From assembly GCA_017500935.1 (NCBI GenBank), contig JAFVXW010000029.1:124001-188000 (forward strand): a DNA stretch of 64,000 bases. Direction: 5' to 3'. Both the position numbers and the translations under genes were made by a program. This stretch comes from Lachnospiraceae bacterium (GTDB taxonomy: Bacteria > Bacillota > Clostridia > Lachnospirales > Lachnospiraceae). The notes under the pieces were generated by a model, which searched no databases, was not told the origin of the DNA, and was given only the letters and a program-made list of their open reading frames with translations. Positions within the stretch are counted from its first letter, which is position 1; the number at the start of each line of letters is the position of its first letter. This document shows positions 1 through 9,248 of the stretch, piece after piece.

Positions 1-1
1 G

Positions 2-3000
2 GTTGCGCAGGAGGTTCTGCCTCGTTATGCGGATGGCAACATTCTGTTTGCTGATCTGCAGAATGCCGGTTTGATTGAAAACTGTGCAGACGGAATGCCT
101 GAAGCCGGGGACATCCTTTTTTGGAATGCAGCAGACGAAAGGATCAGAACTGCGGTTGTTACTGCGGCAGACAATGCTGCAGGTTTGGCAGAGATTGCAG
201 AAGGAGATGTCGAAAATCAGGTGGCAAGCCGCAGTATCTCTTTGACAGATACTTCAGTTCTGGGATTTTACAGCATAAAAAAAGCCCAGCTGCGTTATGA
301 AGTTCTTGACGCTCCTTCGCAGGGAGAGGGACAGGAAACGGCTGAGAGCGAAAACGAGACGGAGAGCGAAACCGAGACGGAGAGTGAAACCGAAACTGAG
401 ACGGAGAGCGAAACGGAAACAGAGAGCGAGACAGAGAGCGAAACCGAGACGGAGACAGAAACGGAAGAAACCGTACAGTTTCTGGCAGAAACAGATCACT
501 ATATTGTCACAGTTTCCTGTACTGCTGCGGATATGGAGATTCCGGAAGGTGTCTGCCTGAAAGTAACAGAATATGATAAAGATTCCGATATCTATATACA
601 GCGATGTGAAGAAGCAGGATATGAGCTGGAATGGCTGCTGAATATCGGTTTTTACCTGGAGGATGAAGAAATATCTCTGGACGGTGTATTTGAAGTCACG
701 GTAACAAGCAAAGACGGAGAGTTATCCGGTTGTGATATCACACATTTTGCAGAGGATGGTGCACAGCGGATCGACGGCAGCAATACGGAGAAGGAAGGAC
801 AGAGCGCGGTAACCTTTTCTTCGGAAGGATTTTCTGATTTCGGCGGCGGCGTGGTAAAGGCTGCAGAGATGGCAGCTGTTGAGTTGAAATTTACCAGTTA
901 CAGTGAATGGAATGCAATCAGTTTTCCTGAGGGAAATTTCTATTCCTGTCCGGTCGGGTCTGTCATAACGATTGTATTGGGAGATGCGACAGCTACCTAT
1001 ACAAAACCGGAGATTTCTGTAACAGGCGGTGAACTGCTGTCCGCTGCATATTCCTGTGATGATCCATACTGTGCAAGAAATGGGTGGTGCGGACATTCGC
1101 CGAAACATACCTTTGTGATAAAGGTAACTTCCACAGCGGTGTTTGTGACAGGATCGGTAATGGGATCAAGTTGGCCGAATAATCAGGTGATAATTGATTC
1201 TTCTGATTTGTCAGGAGGAAATGACAGCGAAGAACCGGATGAGGAAGAAAACAAGGATCCTTTTGTACCGGGGCAGCCTAATTATCCCCATGCGGTACAT
1301 ACAGGCAGTGTGAATATCAGCAGACTGCGTTTTTACAATATCTGTGAAAACGGAAACGGTGTTTCGGCTCTTGCAGGGTGTGTATTTGAAATACAAGGCA
1401 GTGATGGATATACAGCGACTGTTATCAGCGGCAGTGACCCGGAGGTTAATCTGCCTGCGGATATTCCTGATGGAAGCTATACTATAACAGAAGTGTCGGC
1501 TCCGGCGGGTTATATGCGTGATACTGAATTTGTACGGCATTTTACGATTCAGGACGGTGCATTGGTATCCAACGATAATATCGGAACTTTCATCAATCAT
1601 AATCTGGGAATGCTGACATCGGACAAAACGGCGGAGGCTGAAGATTATAATAACAGAATTTATGAGGTTTTGTTATCAGCGGAATCTCATATGCGGATGT
1701 ATCAGATGGATCCGGTGGATATGCTGTTTGTCGTGGACCAGTCAAACTCCATGCTTTTCCCGGCAGGTCTGGAAGCTACGGGAAAGAGCGTTACGCTGAA
1801 GTTGTATGGTGAGAATAATGTTTCCAATTTGGAAGCATTGAATTTGGATAAAAGTCAGATGTATTATATCATTTCTGATCCGACCGGTACGTCAACGGTG
1901 TGGTGCCTTTGGTACAACGGCGAGGCATGGCTTTATCAGGATGCATCTTATTATGCCAAGGCAAAACATGGAAATGAAGTGGGATATCAGGATCCAAATG
2001 AAACAGCAATTTTCCCTGGAAACAGATCTTATACGGATCAGAAAAACAGTGAAGCATCAGGAACCCGATCCAATGGAGGCGGCATCGGATATTCACTGTT
2101 AGGCAGCGGACTGGGGAAAGATATTGATGCTGCCTGGAATGACACCAAAACCTATCAGATTTATACGTCAACCAGTGAATTCAACCGTCTGCATTATCTG
2201 GAAGAAGCGTTGGCGAATATGATTTATATGTTGTCGGATATGAACTCTGAAAACAGAGTGACTCTGACGCGTTTTACCAAAACAATTGATGAAGAGAATG
2301 ATTGTATCGGACCGTTGGAATTAACACCGGATAATGCTGATCTGCTGGTTAGTGAAGTTCGTTCAATTAATACCAGCGGAGGTACAAGACAGGATATTGC
2401 ATTAAAGCATATTTATGAACGCCATTTGAATGTGGATTCTATGGGATACAGTGATGATCCAAGGTACAATTATACAATACTGATTACCGATGGTGCTCCT
2501 GTATTGAGCGGTGGAAGTGAAATTACCAGTCTTGGCGGACCAAATGATGCAGCAAGTACAACCGCCAACTCTGTGTATGCACAGATCAAGGGATATGCAG
2601 AGCTGGTACGGCAAAAATCAGGTCTGATGACAGTTGGACTTGGTATGGATAACGTGGAAGCCGGAAAAGATGTTCTGGAACAGATAGCATCCAGTGATAA
2701 TTTTTACTGTGCACTGGATGATGCTTCCGAATTGGTGGAAAATATGCAGCGCCTGATGTTTGAGGGATTCAGACCCAAGGATGCTGTGGATATCACCGGT
2801 GATGTGACAGACGAGATCAGCGATTCCTTTTATCCCATCGCATGGACGGAGTCCGGGGCCGGTGTAGCTTCTGGAAGAAAACTCCTGGTACAGAATCCGG
2901 ACAAGGATTGGATTTTACTCAACACCGGAGACTGGATTACGCTGGAAGGCAAATATGCAGCAGCCGGAGCAGCAGATGCGGCAGGACAGCTTCTGCAGAA

Positions 3001-5062
3001 AGATGACGGAACCTTTTACATTTTATGGCGCGATGTGCATATCGCGGATCCTTATGTAAGTCAGATTGATAGGATTGCCTGGGTAAATGCTGGTCAGGGT
3101 ACTTCTACAGGACGGCAGGTGATAGCATCTGACGGAAGCAGGGATTGGATTCTTTTAAATGAAGGGGATTGGATAGAAGACAGTGGTAAGTATTATTCAG
3201 GAACCCCGTATAACTGGCAGCAGCGATATTATGGAAAGGTTGTCAGAAACCAATCGGAATATGTGGTGAGCTGGGGGCAGAATGCCACGATATCCAACCG
3301 ACAGTATTATTCAGCGGATCATGGATGGGAAGGCACTTTTTACGTAAAAGCCAAGGAAGACTTTATCGGAGGAAATGCCATTTATACCAATAAGGATGCA
3401 GTCATCCGTGTACATGATTCCGATAAACATTTTGAAAGTCCCAGCGTGAACGTACGTATTCTGGATATGAATGAAATGGCCAGTGAGGTAACGGTTTATC
3501 TGGGAGATATGATTAATGAAGAGGGAAATTCTCCCATTGACAGTCTGCGATATTTTTATGAAAATACCCGGTTTTCCAAACTGATTGCAGACAGCGGAAA
3601 TGTGCTGAATAAAGTCAATGCGGATGATGTTCTGGGATTGTATGATGGTACGTTTGCGCTGCGTTATGCGATTGGCAGGGATTTGACGCAAGAGGAATGG
3701 AATGCGCTGATGAGCGGACAGTCCGTGACATTGCCCTATTTTTATGATAATGCCAGCAATCATGGACCGGTAGGTGCCTTTACATTCAGCCTGGAAAAAT
3801 CGGGAATGACAGGTGCTGAACCCGATTACAGCGTTCATGAGGCCAAGGCGGCCTGCCAGCCGGAGGGAATACCCTCGTCAGAAGAATGTCAGGTACCTGC
3901 AGAAACTTATATATTACATGTGGTTTATAACGCATACAGATTGGGAGAAAACGGCAGACCTGCCGCCAATATTCATAACGGTACCGGCTCGCCAGGTACA
4001 GAAGTCGGAACTGGAGAAACGCTGGAAAACGGAGCGGGTACTCTTGATAAAAAGAATGTACATGAAGTACATGTGATATCCGGTGTTATTGAGATTTTCA
4101 AAAGATTTACAGATGGTATTATTTCAGAACAGGATCATACATTTACCTTTGTACTGCACAGAGCAGAAGACGGTGAAGATACTGCAGGGGACATCATCCA
4201 AAGCATCACCATTCCGGCAAATACTTCGCAGGCTTCGGAAAGTATCCGTTTTGAAAATCTAAGACGCGGAACTTATACTGTGAAGGAAGCTGCAGATGAG
4301 TTTTATATGACAGAATCGATTGCCGTACTGGATGGAACAAACTGCAGCAGTACACCGCCCATCGGTGAAAAAGCCAAAGAAGTCATTTTTGTCATGGGAG
4401 ACAATATTACTGGCGAAAATGTAATCGGAAGAAATGATTCTATGGAACGTTATACCAGTTACATTGATCCTGTAAACGGCGTTTACGGTGAAGCAGAATT
4501 TGTCAATACGGTAATTGTATTCAAAGGAGAAGTTCCCGTGACCAAGGTCTGGGATGACGGTTCTAAAGAACATACACAGGATGAGATTTATCTTGTATTG
4601 TATCTGGATAATGAACTGTTTGTGGATTCAAAGGAGAATGCAAAAATCCTGAGACTGGATTCATCTACAGACTGGAAAGGCAGTTTTGAGGTGATTCTTC
4701 TGGACAAGGAAGACGATGTGGCCAACTATGACTATTCTGTCAGAGAGGTAACTAAGGTTTCCAAAACCAGCAAGGAAGACTGGCTGCCGGCAATTTTGGA
4801 AAATGATAAGGTCACGCAGCTGTATTTTGAAAAGGTTCTGAATGCAGGAGCTGTGACAGGAATCAACGGAAAAGGTTATATGGTCCAATATAAAACCGAT
4901 GAGGACGGCGGATGGATTGTTGAAAACAATCAGACGATCGAACTGCCAAAAACAGGAGGAGCAGGAACCTGGCCATATACAATCGGCGGGGCAATGCTGA
5001 TCCTGTCGGGAATCTTTTATTACTGTATTTTGGGGCACAGGCAGAAGAAAGGAGGCGCATGA
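2..5062 (+). CDS. VWA-domain LPXTG pilus tip adhesin (5' truncated by window edge)
   Basis: This is a giant surface protein whose frame is open to the left edge, so the start lies outside the window; the in-frame TTG at 71 is not a convincing start. Counting from the codon at 2, an acidic Glu-Thr-Ser repeat covers about residues 112-157. A SpaA/prealbumin-like domain follows near 440-525. A von Willebrand A domain (about 570-900) carries the metal site DQSNS (D579), GGTRQD and ITDGAP. Two copies of a module reading DWILLN-x-GDWI follow, then a Cna-B-like domain near 1510-1590. The end is a sorting signal: LPKTG (nt 4943-4957), a hydrophobic helix and a basic tail. Families with this layout are tip adhesins of sortase-built pili. 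The class C sortase and pilins downstream support that role. The ligand cannot be predicted. Confidence 0.85.
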   Translation, partial: VAQEVLPRYADGNILFADLQNAGLIENCADGMPEAGDILFWNAADERIRTAVVTAADNAAGLAEIAEGDVENQVASRSISLTDTSVLGFYSIKKAQLRYEVLDAPSQGEGQETAESENETESETETESETETETESETETESETESETETETETEETVQFLAETDHYIVTVSCTAADMEIPEGVCLKVTEYDKDSDIYIQRCEEAGYELEWLLNIGFYLEDEEISLDGVFEVTVTSKDGELSGCDITHFAEDGAQRIDGSNTEKEGQSAVTFSSEGFSDFGGGVVKAAEMAAVELKFTSYSEWNAISFPEGNFYSCPVGSVITIVLGDATATYTKPEISVTGGELLSAAYSCDDPYCARNGWCGHSPKHTFVIKVTSTAVFVTGSVMGSSWPNNQVIIDSSDLSGGNDSEEPDEEENKDPFVPGQPNYPHAVHTGSVNISRLRFYNICENGNGVSALAGCVFEIQGSDGYTATVISGSDPEVNLPADIPDGSYTITEVSAPAGYMRDTEFVRHFTIQDGALVSNDNIGTFINHNLGMLTSDKTAEAEDYNNRIYEVLLSAESHMRMYQMDPVDMLFVVDQSNSMLFPAGLEATGKSVTLKLYGENNVSNLEALNLDKSQMYYIISDPTGTSTVWCLWYNGEAWLYQDASYYAKAKHGNEVGYQDPNETAIFPGNRSYTDQKNSEASGTRSNGGGIGYSLLGSGLGKDIDAAWNDTKTYQIYTSTSEFNRLHYLEEALANMIYMLSDMNSENRVTLTRFTKTIDEENDCIGPLELTPDNADLLVSEVRSINTSGGTRQDIALKHIYERHLNVDSMGYSDDPRYNYTILITDGAPVLSGGSEITSLGGPNDAASTTANSVYAQIKGYAELVRQKSGLMTVGLGMDNVEAGKDVLEQIASSDNFYCALDDASELVENMQRLMFEGFRPKDAVDITGDVTDEISDSFYPIAWTESGAGVASGRKLLVQNPDKDWILLNTGDWITLEGKYAAAGAADAAGQLLQKDDGTFYILWRDVHIADPYVSQIDRIAWVNAGQGTSTGRQVIASDGSRDWILLNEGDWIEDSGKYYSGTPYNWQQRYYGKVVRNQSEYVVSWGQNATISNRQYYSADHGWEGTFYVKAKEDFIGGNAIYTNKDAVIRVHDSDKHFESPSVNVRILDMNEMASEVTVYLGDMINEEGNSPIDSLRYFYENTRFSKLIADSGNVLNKVNADDVLGLYDGTFALRYAIGRDLTQEEWNALMSGQSVTLPYFYDNASNHGPVGAFTFSLEKSGMTGAEPDYSVHEAKAACQPEGIPSSEECQVPAETYILHVVYNAYRLGENGRPAANIHNGTGSPGTEVGTGETLENGAGTLDKKNVHEVHVISGVIEIFKRFTDGIISEQDHTFTFVLHRAEDGEDTAGDIIQSITIPANTSQASESIRFENLRRGTYTVKEAADEFYMTESIAVLDGTNCSSTPPIGEKAKEVIFVMGDNITGENVIGRNDSMERYTSYIDPVNGVYGEAEFVNTVIVFKGEVPVTKVWDDGSKEHTQDEIYLVLYLDNELFVDSKENAKILRLDSSTDWKGSFEVILLDKEDDVANYDYSVREVTKVSKTSKEDWLPAILENDKVTQLYFEKVLNAGAVTGINGKGYMVQYKTDEDGGWIVENNQTIELPKTGGAGTWPYTIGGAMLILSGIFYYCILGHRQKKGGA
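336..470 (+). repeat. Glu-Thr/Ser coding hexamer repeat
   Basis: Degenerate 6-nt units such as gagacg, gagagc and gaaacc encode alternating Glu with Thr or Ser. The DNA units vary in third positions, so selection seems to act on the protein. It probably forms an extended acidic spacer, and may change in length by slippage. Confidence 0.75.
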
Positions 5063-5147
5063 TTTGCTATGGCAATTCGGCGTTTGGCCGGGAGACTGTT
5101 TTGTGTTCACAATAGAGAGAAACTAAAAAACAAAGGAGAAACGGAAA

Positions 5148-7235
5148 ATGAAAAGAATCAAAAAAATACTTGCATTTTGTATGGCTGTGATCCTGAGTAT
5201 GTCTTTGATGCTTACGGTATCAGCAAACGGTGATGTGACGGACGGTGGAGAAGGTGATGCACCGGTACAGGAAGACGGCTATACAGTTACGATTAAGGAT
5301 GCGAATGATGGACATACCTACGAGGCATATCAGATTTTTGCCGGTGACTATGCGAATGGTATTTTGTCAAGTATTAAGTGGGGAACTGGTTTTAATAAGG
5401 ATCAGGCGAAAGCGTTTCTTGATGAATTAAAGCAGGATACAGTTATCGGAAGTTATTTTGCTGGTATAAATGCAGAGGGCAAAACGGCAGATCAGCTGGC
5501 TTCTGACATTGCCAAAGTACTGGAACTGGAGCCTTGGAGACAGCCTGACAACCACAATATTCGTCGCTTTGCAGAAATTTTGCATGGTCAGAACACGGAT
5601 AAAACTTATAAGTATTTGTCCACCAATTGTAAGCAGTCGGAAAGAGAAGATAATGCTTACAAGATTGAAGATTTGGACAGCGGTTATTATCTGATTAAAG
5701 ATAAGGATGGAAGCGTTGTTGGAAATGATTACTATACCCGTCTGCTGATGCAGGTAGTTGGAAATCAGGAAATCTCTCCCAAGGGTGATGTTCCCACTGT
5801 AGAGAAAAAAGTACATACATTGACTACAGGTACTTTCCTTGAAAATGAAGACGTTGCACTTACAGATCCTTTTTATTTTAAGCTGACCGGTACTTTCCCG
5901 TCAAACTACGAGGATTATAAGTCCTATGAATATGAATTTGTGGATACCATGTCTAAGGGGATAGAGTTAAAAGATGCAGGCTGGAAATCTATTGTATCAA
6001 TTACCGTAGAGCGTGCCAATGGAGGTATGGTTGAGCTCTATCTGACGAATGATCAGACCAAAGCTGATGATCCGACGGTGACAGAAGCCGGGCAGGAATA
6101 TCATGCAACACAGATGATTACTAATAACGCTGGTGTTGAGATATACAGAAAATATAATCTGCTTGTAGCAACCAGCGAAGACGAGATACGGGAACAGACA
6201 AAACCGGACGGTACCATCCTGACAGACGTACTGGTTACTTATGAAGATAAAATCGAAGATGGACAGGTTACCGGTCGCATTTTAAAGATCAAGTTCCTTG
6301 ATCTCAAAACCAGTCTTCCCGGAATTATTCATACAGATAAGATTGTGGTCAAGTATGAGGCAAAATTAAATCAGGATGCAATCATTACTAATTGGAATAA
6401 TAAGGATGACAGTGATAACATTAACGAGGTAGTTTTAAACTTTTCAAATAATCCTCAGGGAGACGGTACTGGCCAGACTCCAAAGGATGATGCAAAAGTA
6501 TATTCTTATGAACTGGATGTCCTGAAAGTAGATGATGAAAAGAATCCACTCTCTGGCGCTGAATTTTTGCTGTATCAGAAGGTGGGAAGCGGTAATGATA
6601 TGATAAACCAGCAGTATGCTTATGCTATTCTGGAGACAATCAGTGAAGGCCATTATCGAATCAAAAATTGGATTGTTTTGAATGAAATTATTTATGAAGA
6701 AGTTAATGGGGTAGATGAGTACTTAGATAAGGATGGAAATGAATCCACAAATAAGAACTGTAATTTTGCACTCGACAGTACTCTTAAAGTTTTATTGTGT
6801 AAAGATGGTGAAGGATTGAATGTTGCTGGTGAAATTGTAAGTGAGAGTCCCGAGGGTATTTGTATGGACTCCCTGATTATGAAATCCAGCAGCGAAGCGG
6901 ATAATAAAGGAAAAATCATAATCGAAGGTTTGGATGCGACAACCTATTTTTTACAGGAGTTGAATGCACCGGATATGTATAACAAACTGACTGATCCGGT
7001 TTCTGCAACAATTAATGTAAATAATGATGATAAAAAAGGAGAGCATACCTATCTGGGTGTGACCAAAGGTTCTGGTGATCCTGGAGAAATAATCACAATT
7101 CAGAACTTTAAGGGTGCTGTCCTTCCCAGCACCGGTGGCATCGGTACTACTATTTTCTATGTAGTCGGCGGCATACTCGTAGCAGCAGCACTGGTTTTAC
7201 TGGTGACAAAAAAACGTATGTCTGACAGAGCATAA
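5148..7235 (+). CDS. major pilin (SpaH/EbpB-like LPXTG backbone subunit)
   Basis: This 695-residue secreted protein has a signal peptide (about residues 1-27, cut near VSANG) and a sorting signal with LPSTG at 659-663, a membrane helix and a basic tail. A likely pilin-motif lysine lies in the VEKKV stretch near residue 213; in this family the sortase joins that lysine to the LPXTG threonine of the next subunit. The C-terminal half is Cna-B/SpaA-like, with an E-box (LQELNAPD, near 602) that normally supports an intramolecular isopeptide bond. It lies between the tip adhesin and the class C sortase, with an AAAGGAG site 10 nt before the ATG. Length and order fit the shaft subunit. The isopeptide and lysine assignments are by motif only. 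Confidence 0.88.
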   Translation: MKRIKKILAFCMAVILSMSLMLTVSANGDVTDGGEGDAPVQEDGYTVTIKDANDGHTYEAYQIFAGDYANGILSSIKWGTGFNKDQAKAFLDELKQDTVIGSYFAGINAEGKTADQLASDIAKVLELEPWRQPDNHNIRRFAEILHGQNTDKTYKYLSTNCKQSEREDNAYKIEDLDSGYYLIKDKDGSVVGNDYYTRLLMQVVGNQEISPKGDVPTVEKKVHTLTTGTFLENEDVALTDPFYFKLTGTFPSNYEDYKSYEYEFVDTMSKGIELKDAGWKSIVSITVERANGGMVELYLTNDQTKADDPTVTEAGQEYHATQMITNNAGVEIYRKYNLLVATSEDEIREQTKPDGTILTDVLVTYEDKIEDGQVTGRILKIKFLDLKTSLPGIIHTDKIVVKYEAKLNQDAIITNWNNKDDSDNINEVVLNFSNNPQGDGTGQTPKDDAKVYSYELDVLKVDDEKNPLSGAEFLLYQKVGSGNDMINQQYAYAILETISEGHYRIKNWIVLNEIIYEEVNGVDEYLDKDGNESTNKNCNFALDSTLKVLLCKDGEGLNVAGEIVSESPEGICMDSLIMKSSSEADNKGKIIIEGLDATTYFLQELNAPDMYNKLTDPVSATINVNNDDKKGEHTYLGVTKGSGDPGEIITIQNFKGAVLPSTGGIGTTIFYVVGGILVAAALVLLVTKKRMSDRA

Positions 7236-7268
7236 GATTTATTTAGAAACTGTAAAAAGAGCTGATCG

Positions 7269-7287
7269 GGGGAGGCTTTGCCTCCCC
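7269..7287 (+). promoter_or_regulatory. GC-rich stem-loop between major pilin and sortase
   Basis: An 8-bp perfect stem (GGGGAGGC/GCCTCCCC) with a TTT loop sits in the 79-nt gap after the major pilin stop. No T-run follows, so it is not a standard terminator. It could protect the 3' end of the pilin mRNA or cause partial attenuation, keeping pilin expression above sortase. The role is inferred. Confidence 0.5.
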
Positions 7288-7314
7288 TGTTACAGCCGCA
7301 AGGAGAACTTACAA

Positions 7315-8202
7315 ATGAAGAAGAAAAAAAGTTCATTTTCCAATCTGATCTTGGTTTTTGTCCTCATTTTTGGGCTGTCCTTGATGCTGTATCCTTCTTT
7401 CAGTGATTATTGGAATGCAAAGCATCAGACACGTGTCATTGACAGCTATGTAGAAGAGATTATCAAACTGGATAATGACCGTTATGCACAGATATGGAAT
7501 GATGCAAGAGAGTATAACAGAGAACTGGCAGAGATTGGAACAGAGTTTGAACTTTCTGATAAAATGACACAGCGATATCATGAGAATCTCAATGTTGCCG
7601 GCAATGGCGTCATGGGGTATATCCAGATTCCCAAGATTAACTGTAATCTGCCTTTATATCATGGAGTTGAGGATACTGTTTTGCAGATTGCCGTCGGTCA
7701 TATCGAGTGGTCCAGTCTGCCTACAGGCGGTGAGAGTACACACTGTGTGTTTTCAGGGCACAGAGGGCTTCCGAGTGCGAAACTTTTTTCCAATCTGGAT
7801 GAGATGCAGGAGGGAGATTATTTTACACTCCATATTTTGGATGAGGTCCTGACCTATGAAGTGGATCGGATTCAGATCGTGCTTCCGTATGAAATGGAGC
7901 TTTTGACGATTGAGAAAGGCAAAGATCTGTGTACACTGGTGACTTGTACGCCCTATGGCATTAATTCCCACAGACTTCTGGTACGGGGACACCGCGTGGA
8001 AAATCTGGAGCAGACACAGCATGTTCGTGTCACAGCGGATGCCATTTTGGTGGATAAGCTGACAGTCATTCCCTTTGTGCTTGTTCCGATTCTTTTTGTC
8101 ATGCTGACTGCCTTACTGTGTGTGCCTTCAAAAAAGAAAAATGCAAAAACAATGAAGAAATATATGAATCATTTTGAAAAAGATACGGAGGTGGAGGAGT
8201 GA
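7315..8202 (+). CDS. class C (pilus) sortase
   Basis: This transpeptidase should cut LPXTG between Thr and Gly and polymerise the pilins next to it. The 295-residue protein has an N-terminal membrane helix (about 10-28), the catalytic domain, and a second hydrophobic helix near 245-270. Two helices are typical of class C. The catalytic set is visible: His149 in SGHRG, Cys211 in LVTCTPYG and Arg220 in SHRLLVRG. The ATG is preceded by AAGGAG at normal spacing. The stop overlaps the next gene's GTG, indicating translational coupling with the minor pilin. A lid-type DPW/DPF motif was not clearly identified. Confidence 0.93.
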   Translation: MKKKKSSFSNLILVFVLIFGLSLMLYPSFSDYWNAKHQTRVIDSYVEEIIKLDNDRYAQIWNDAREYNRELAEIGTEFELSDKMTQRYHENLNVAGNGVMGYIQIPKINCNLPLYHGVEDTVLQIAVGHIEWSSLPTGGESTHCVFSGHRGLPSAKLFSNLDEMQEGDYFTLHILDEVLTYEVDRIQIVLPYEMELLTIEKGKDLCTLVTCTPYGINSHRLLVRGHRVENLEQTQHVRVTADAILVDKLTVIPFVLVPILFVMLTALLCVPSKKKNAKTMKKYMNHFEKDTEVEE

Positions 8203-9248
8203 GCAGAGTCTATTCTCTGATTAAGAAAACGATATTTATATTTTACCTGACTCTGCTGCTGCCCTGTATCCGCACAGAGGCTTCCGGAATCATTGATCCT
8301 TCACAGAATGCAGGTTTGATCTTATATTTTACTCCGGATTCAGTCCCGGCAGAGGGAACTGAATTCAGGATTTATAAAATTGCCGAGGTGTCCGGTCAGG
8401 GAACATTTTCGCTGATGGAAGCATTCAGAGGACATGCGATATCTTTTGTGAATATGGATGAGGATTCCTGGAAAGAAATGGCTGCTACGCTGCAGGGAAT
8501 CGTAAATGCTGATAAGATCACAGCCGATTATACTGTTAAAATAGATCAGGAAGGCAAAGGGGTAGTGCAGCAGATGCAGACGGGTTTGTATCTGGTATGC
8601 GGAGAGGTTTTTAAAAGCGGTGGAAAATGTTATACACCGCAGACTTATCTGATTTGCATTCCGGGCAGAAAATCTGACGGTACATGGAAATATCAGGTTG
8701 AATCCGTGGTGAAGTTTGATGCAGAGCCCGATAAAACGTTAACGCTGGATTTTTTGAAGGTATGGAAAAATGATGATGCAAAAGATCGCCCTGAGAAGAT
8801 TGTTGTGGAAGTATACAGGGACAGAACTTTGTATCAGACGATAGAGCTTGGCAGAAATAATAACTGGCGTTATACACTGCGTGAGCTGGATTCCGGTGCG
8901 GTTTGGAGTGTCAAAGAAAAGGAAATCCCGGATGGATACCGGGTACTTGTTGAAAAGCAGGGTAAGCGTTTTGTGATCAATAATACCAAAACGACAGAAC
9001 CTGAAACGGAACCGGAAACAGAACCTGAGACCGTACCTGAAACAGAGCCGGAGTCACAGCCGGAACCGGAAAGTGAAACAGAACCGGAAACCGTAACAGA
9101 ACCGGGAAATGTGCCCAAAAAAGAAAAAGAACCGGAAATCCTTCCCCAGACAGGCGTTTTGTGGTGGCCGGTACCGGTGCTGGCGGCAGCAGGTATTCTA
9201 TTGATTCTGATAGGAATGCTTCTGCGCAGAGGTTCTGCCGATGATTAG
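8199..9248 (+). CDS. minor (basal) LPXTG pilin with Cna-B domain
   Basis: This 349-residue secreted wall protein starts at a GTG overlapping the sortase stop, with GGAGGTGGAGG just upstream. A signal peptide covers about residues 1-29. The N-terminal half is a pilin-like domain. A Cna-B domain follows at about 185-262, ending in a Glu-Thr-Glu-Pro stalk (266-305). The sorting signal is LPQTG at 315-319, with a hydrophobic helix and a short basic end. Small Cna-B pilins with a Pro-rich stalk usually form the wall-linked base of such fibres. The gene overlaps the following sortase gene by 8 nt, so all belong to one operon. The basal role rests on size and order. Confidence 0.8.
   Translation: MSRVYSLIKKTIFIFYLTLLLPCIRTEASGIIDPSQNAGLILYFTPDSVPAEGTEFRIYKIAEVSGQGTFSLMEAFRGHAISFVNMDEDSWKEMAATLQGIVNADKITADYTVKIDQEGKGVVQQMQTGLYLVCGEVFKSGGKCYTPQTYLICIPGRKSDGTWKYQVESVVKFDAEPDKTLTLDFLKVWKNDDAKDRPEKIVVEVYRDRTLYQTIELGRNNNWRYTLRELDSGAVWSVKEKEIPDGYRVLVEKQGKRFVINNTKTTEPETEPETEPETVPETEPESQPEPESETEPETVTEPGNVPKKEKEPEILPQTGVLWWPVPVLAAAGILLILIGMLLRRGSADD
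8994..9108 (+). repeat. Glu-Thr-Glu-Pro coding repeat
   Basis: Imperfect 12-nt units encoding ETEP form the wall-spanning stalk of the minor pilin. It resembles the Glu-Thr-Ser tract of the tip adhesin in composition but has Pro in place of Ser. Confidence 0.7.

Noticed and set aside
208-214. TGTCGAA, Spo0A-box-like
   Set aside because: It lies inside the tip adhesin coding sequence far from any start; a heptamer like this is expected by chance.
254-560. Long open frames on both strands over the Glu-Thr repeat
   Set aside because: They are by-products of the repetitive low-complexity DNA; the frame of the adhesin is continuous and carries the domains.
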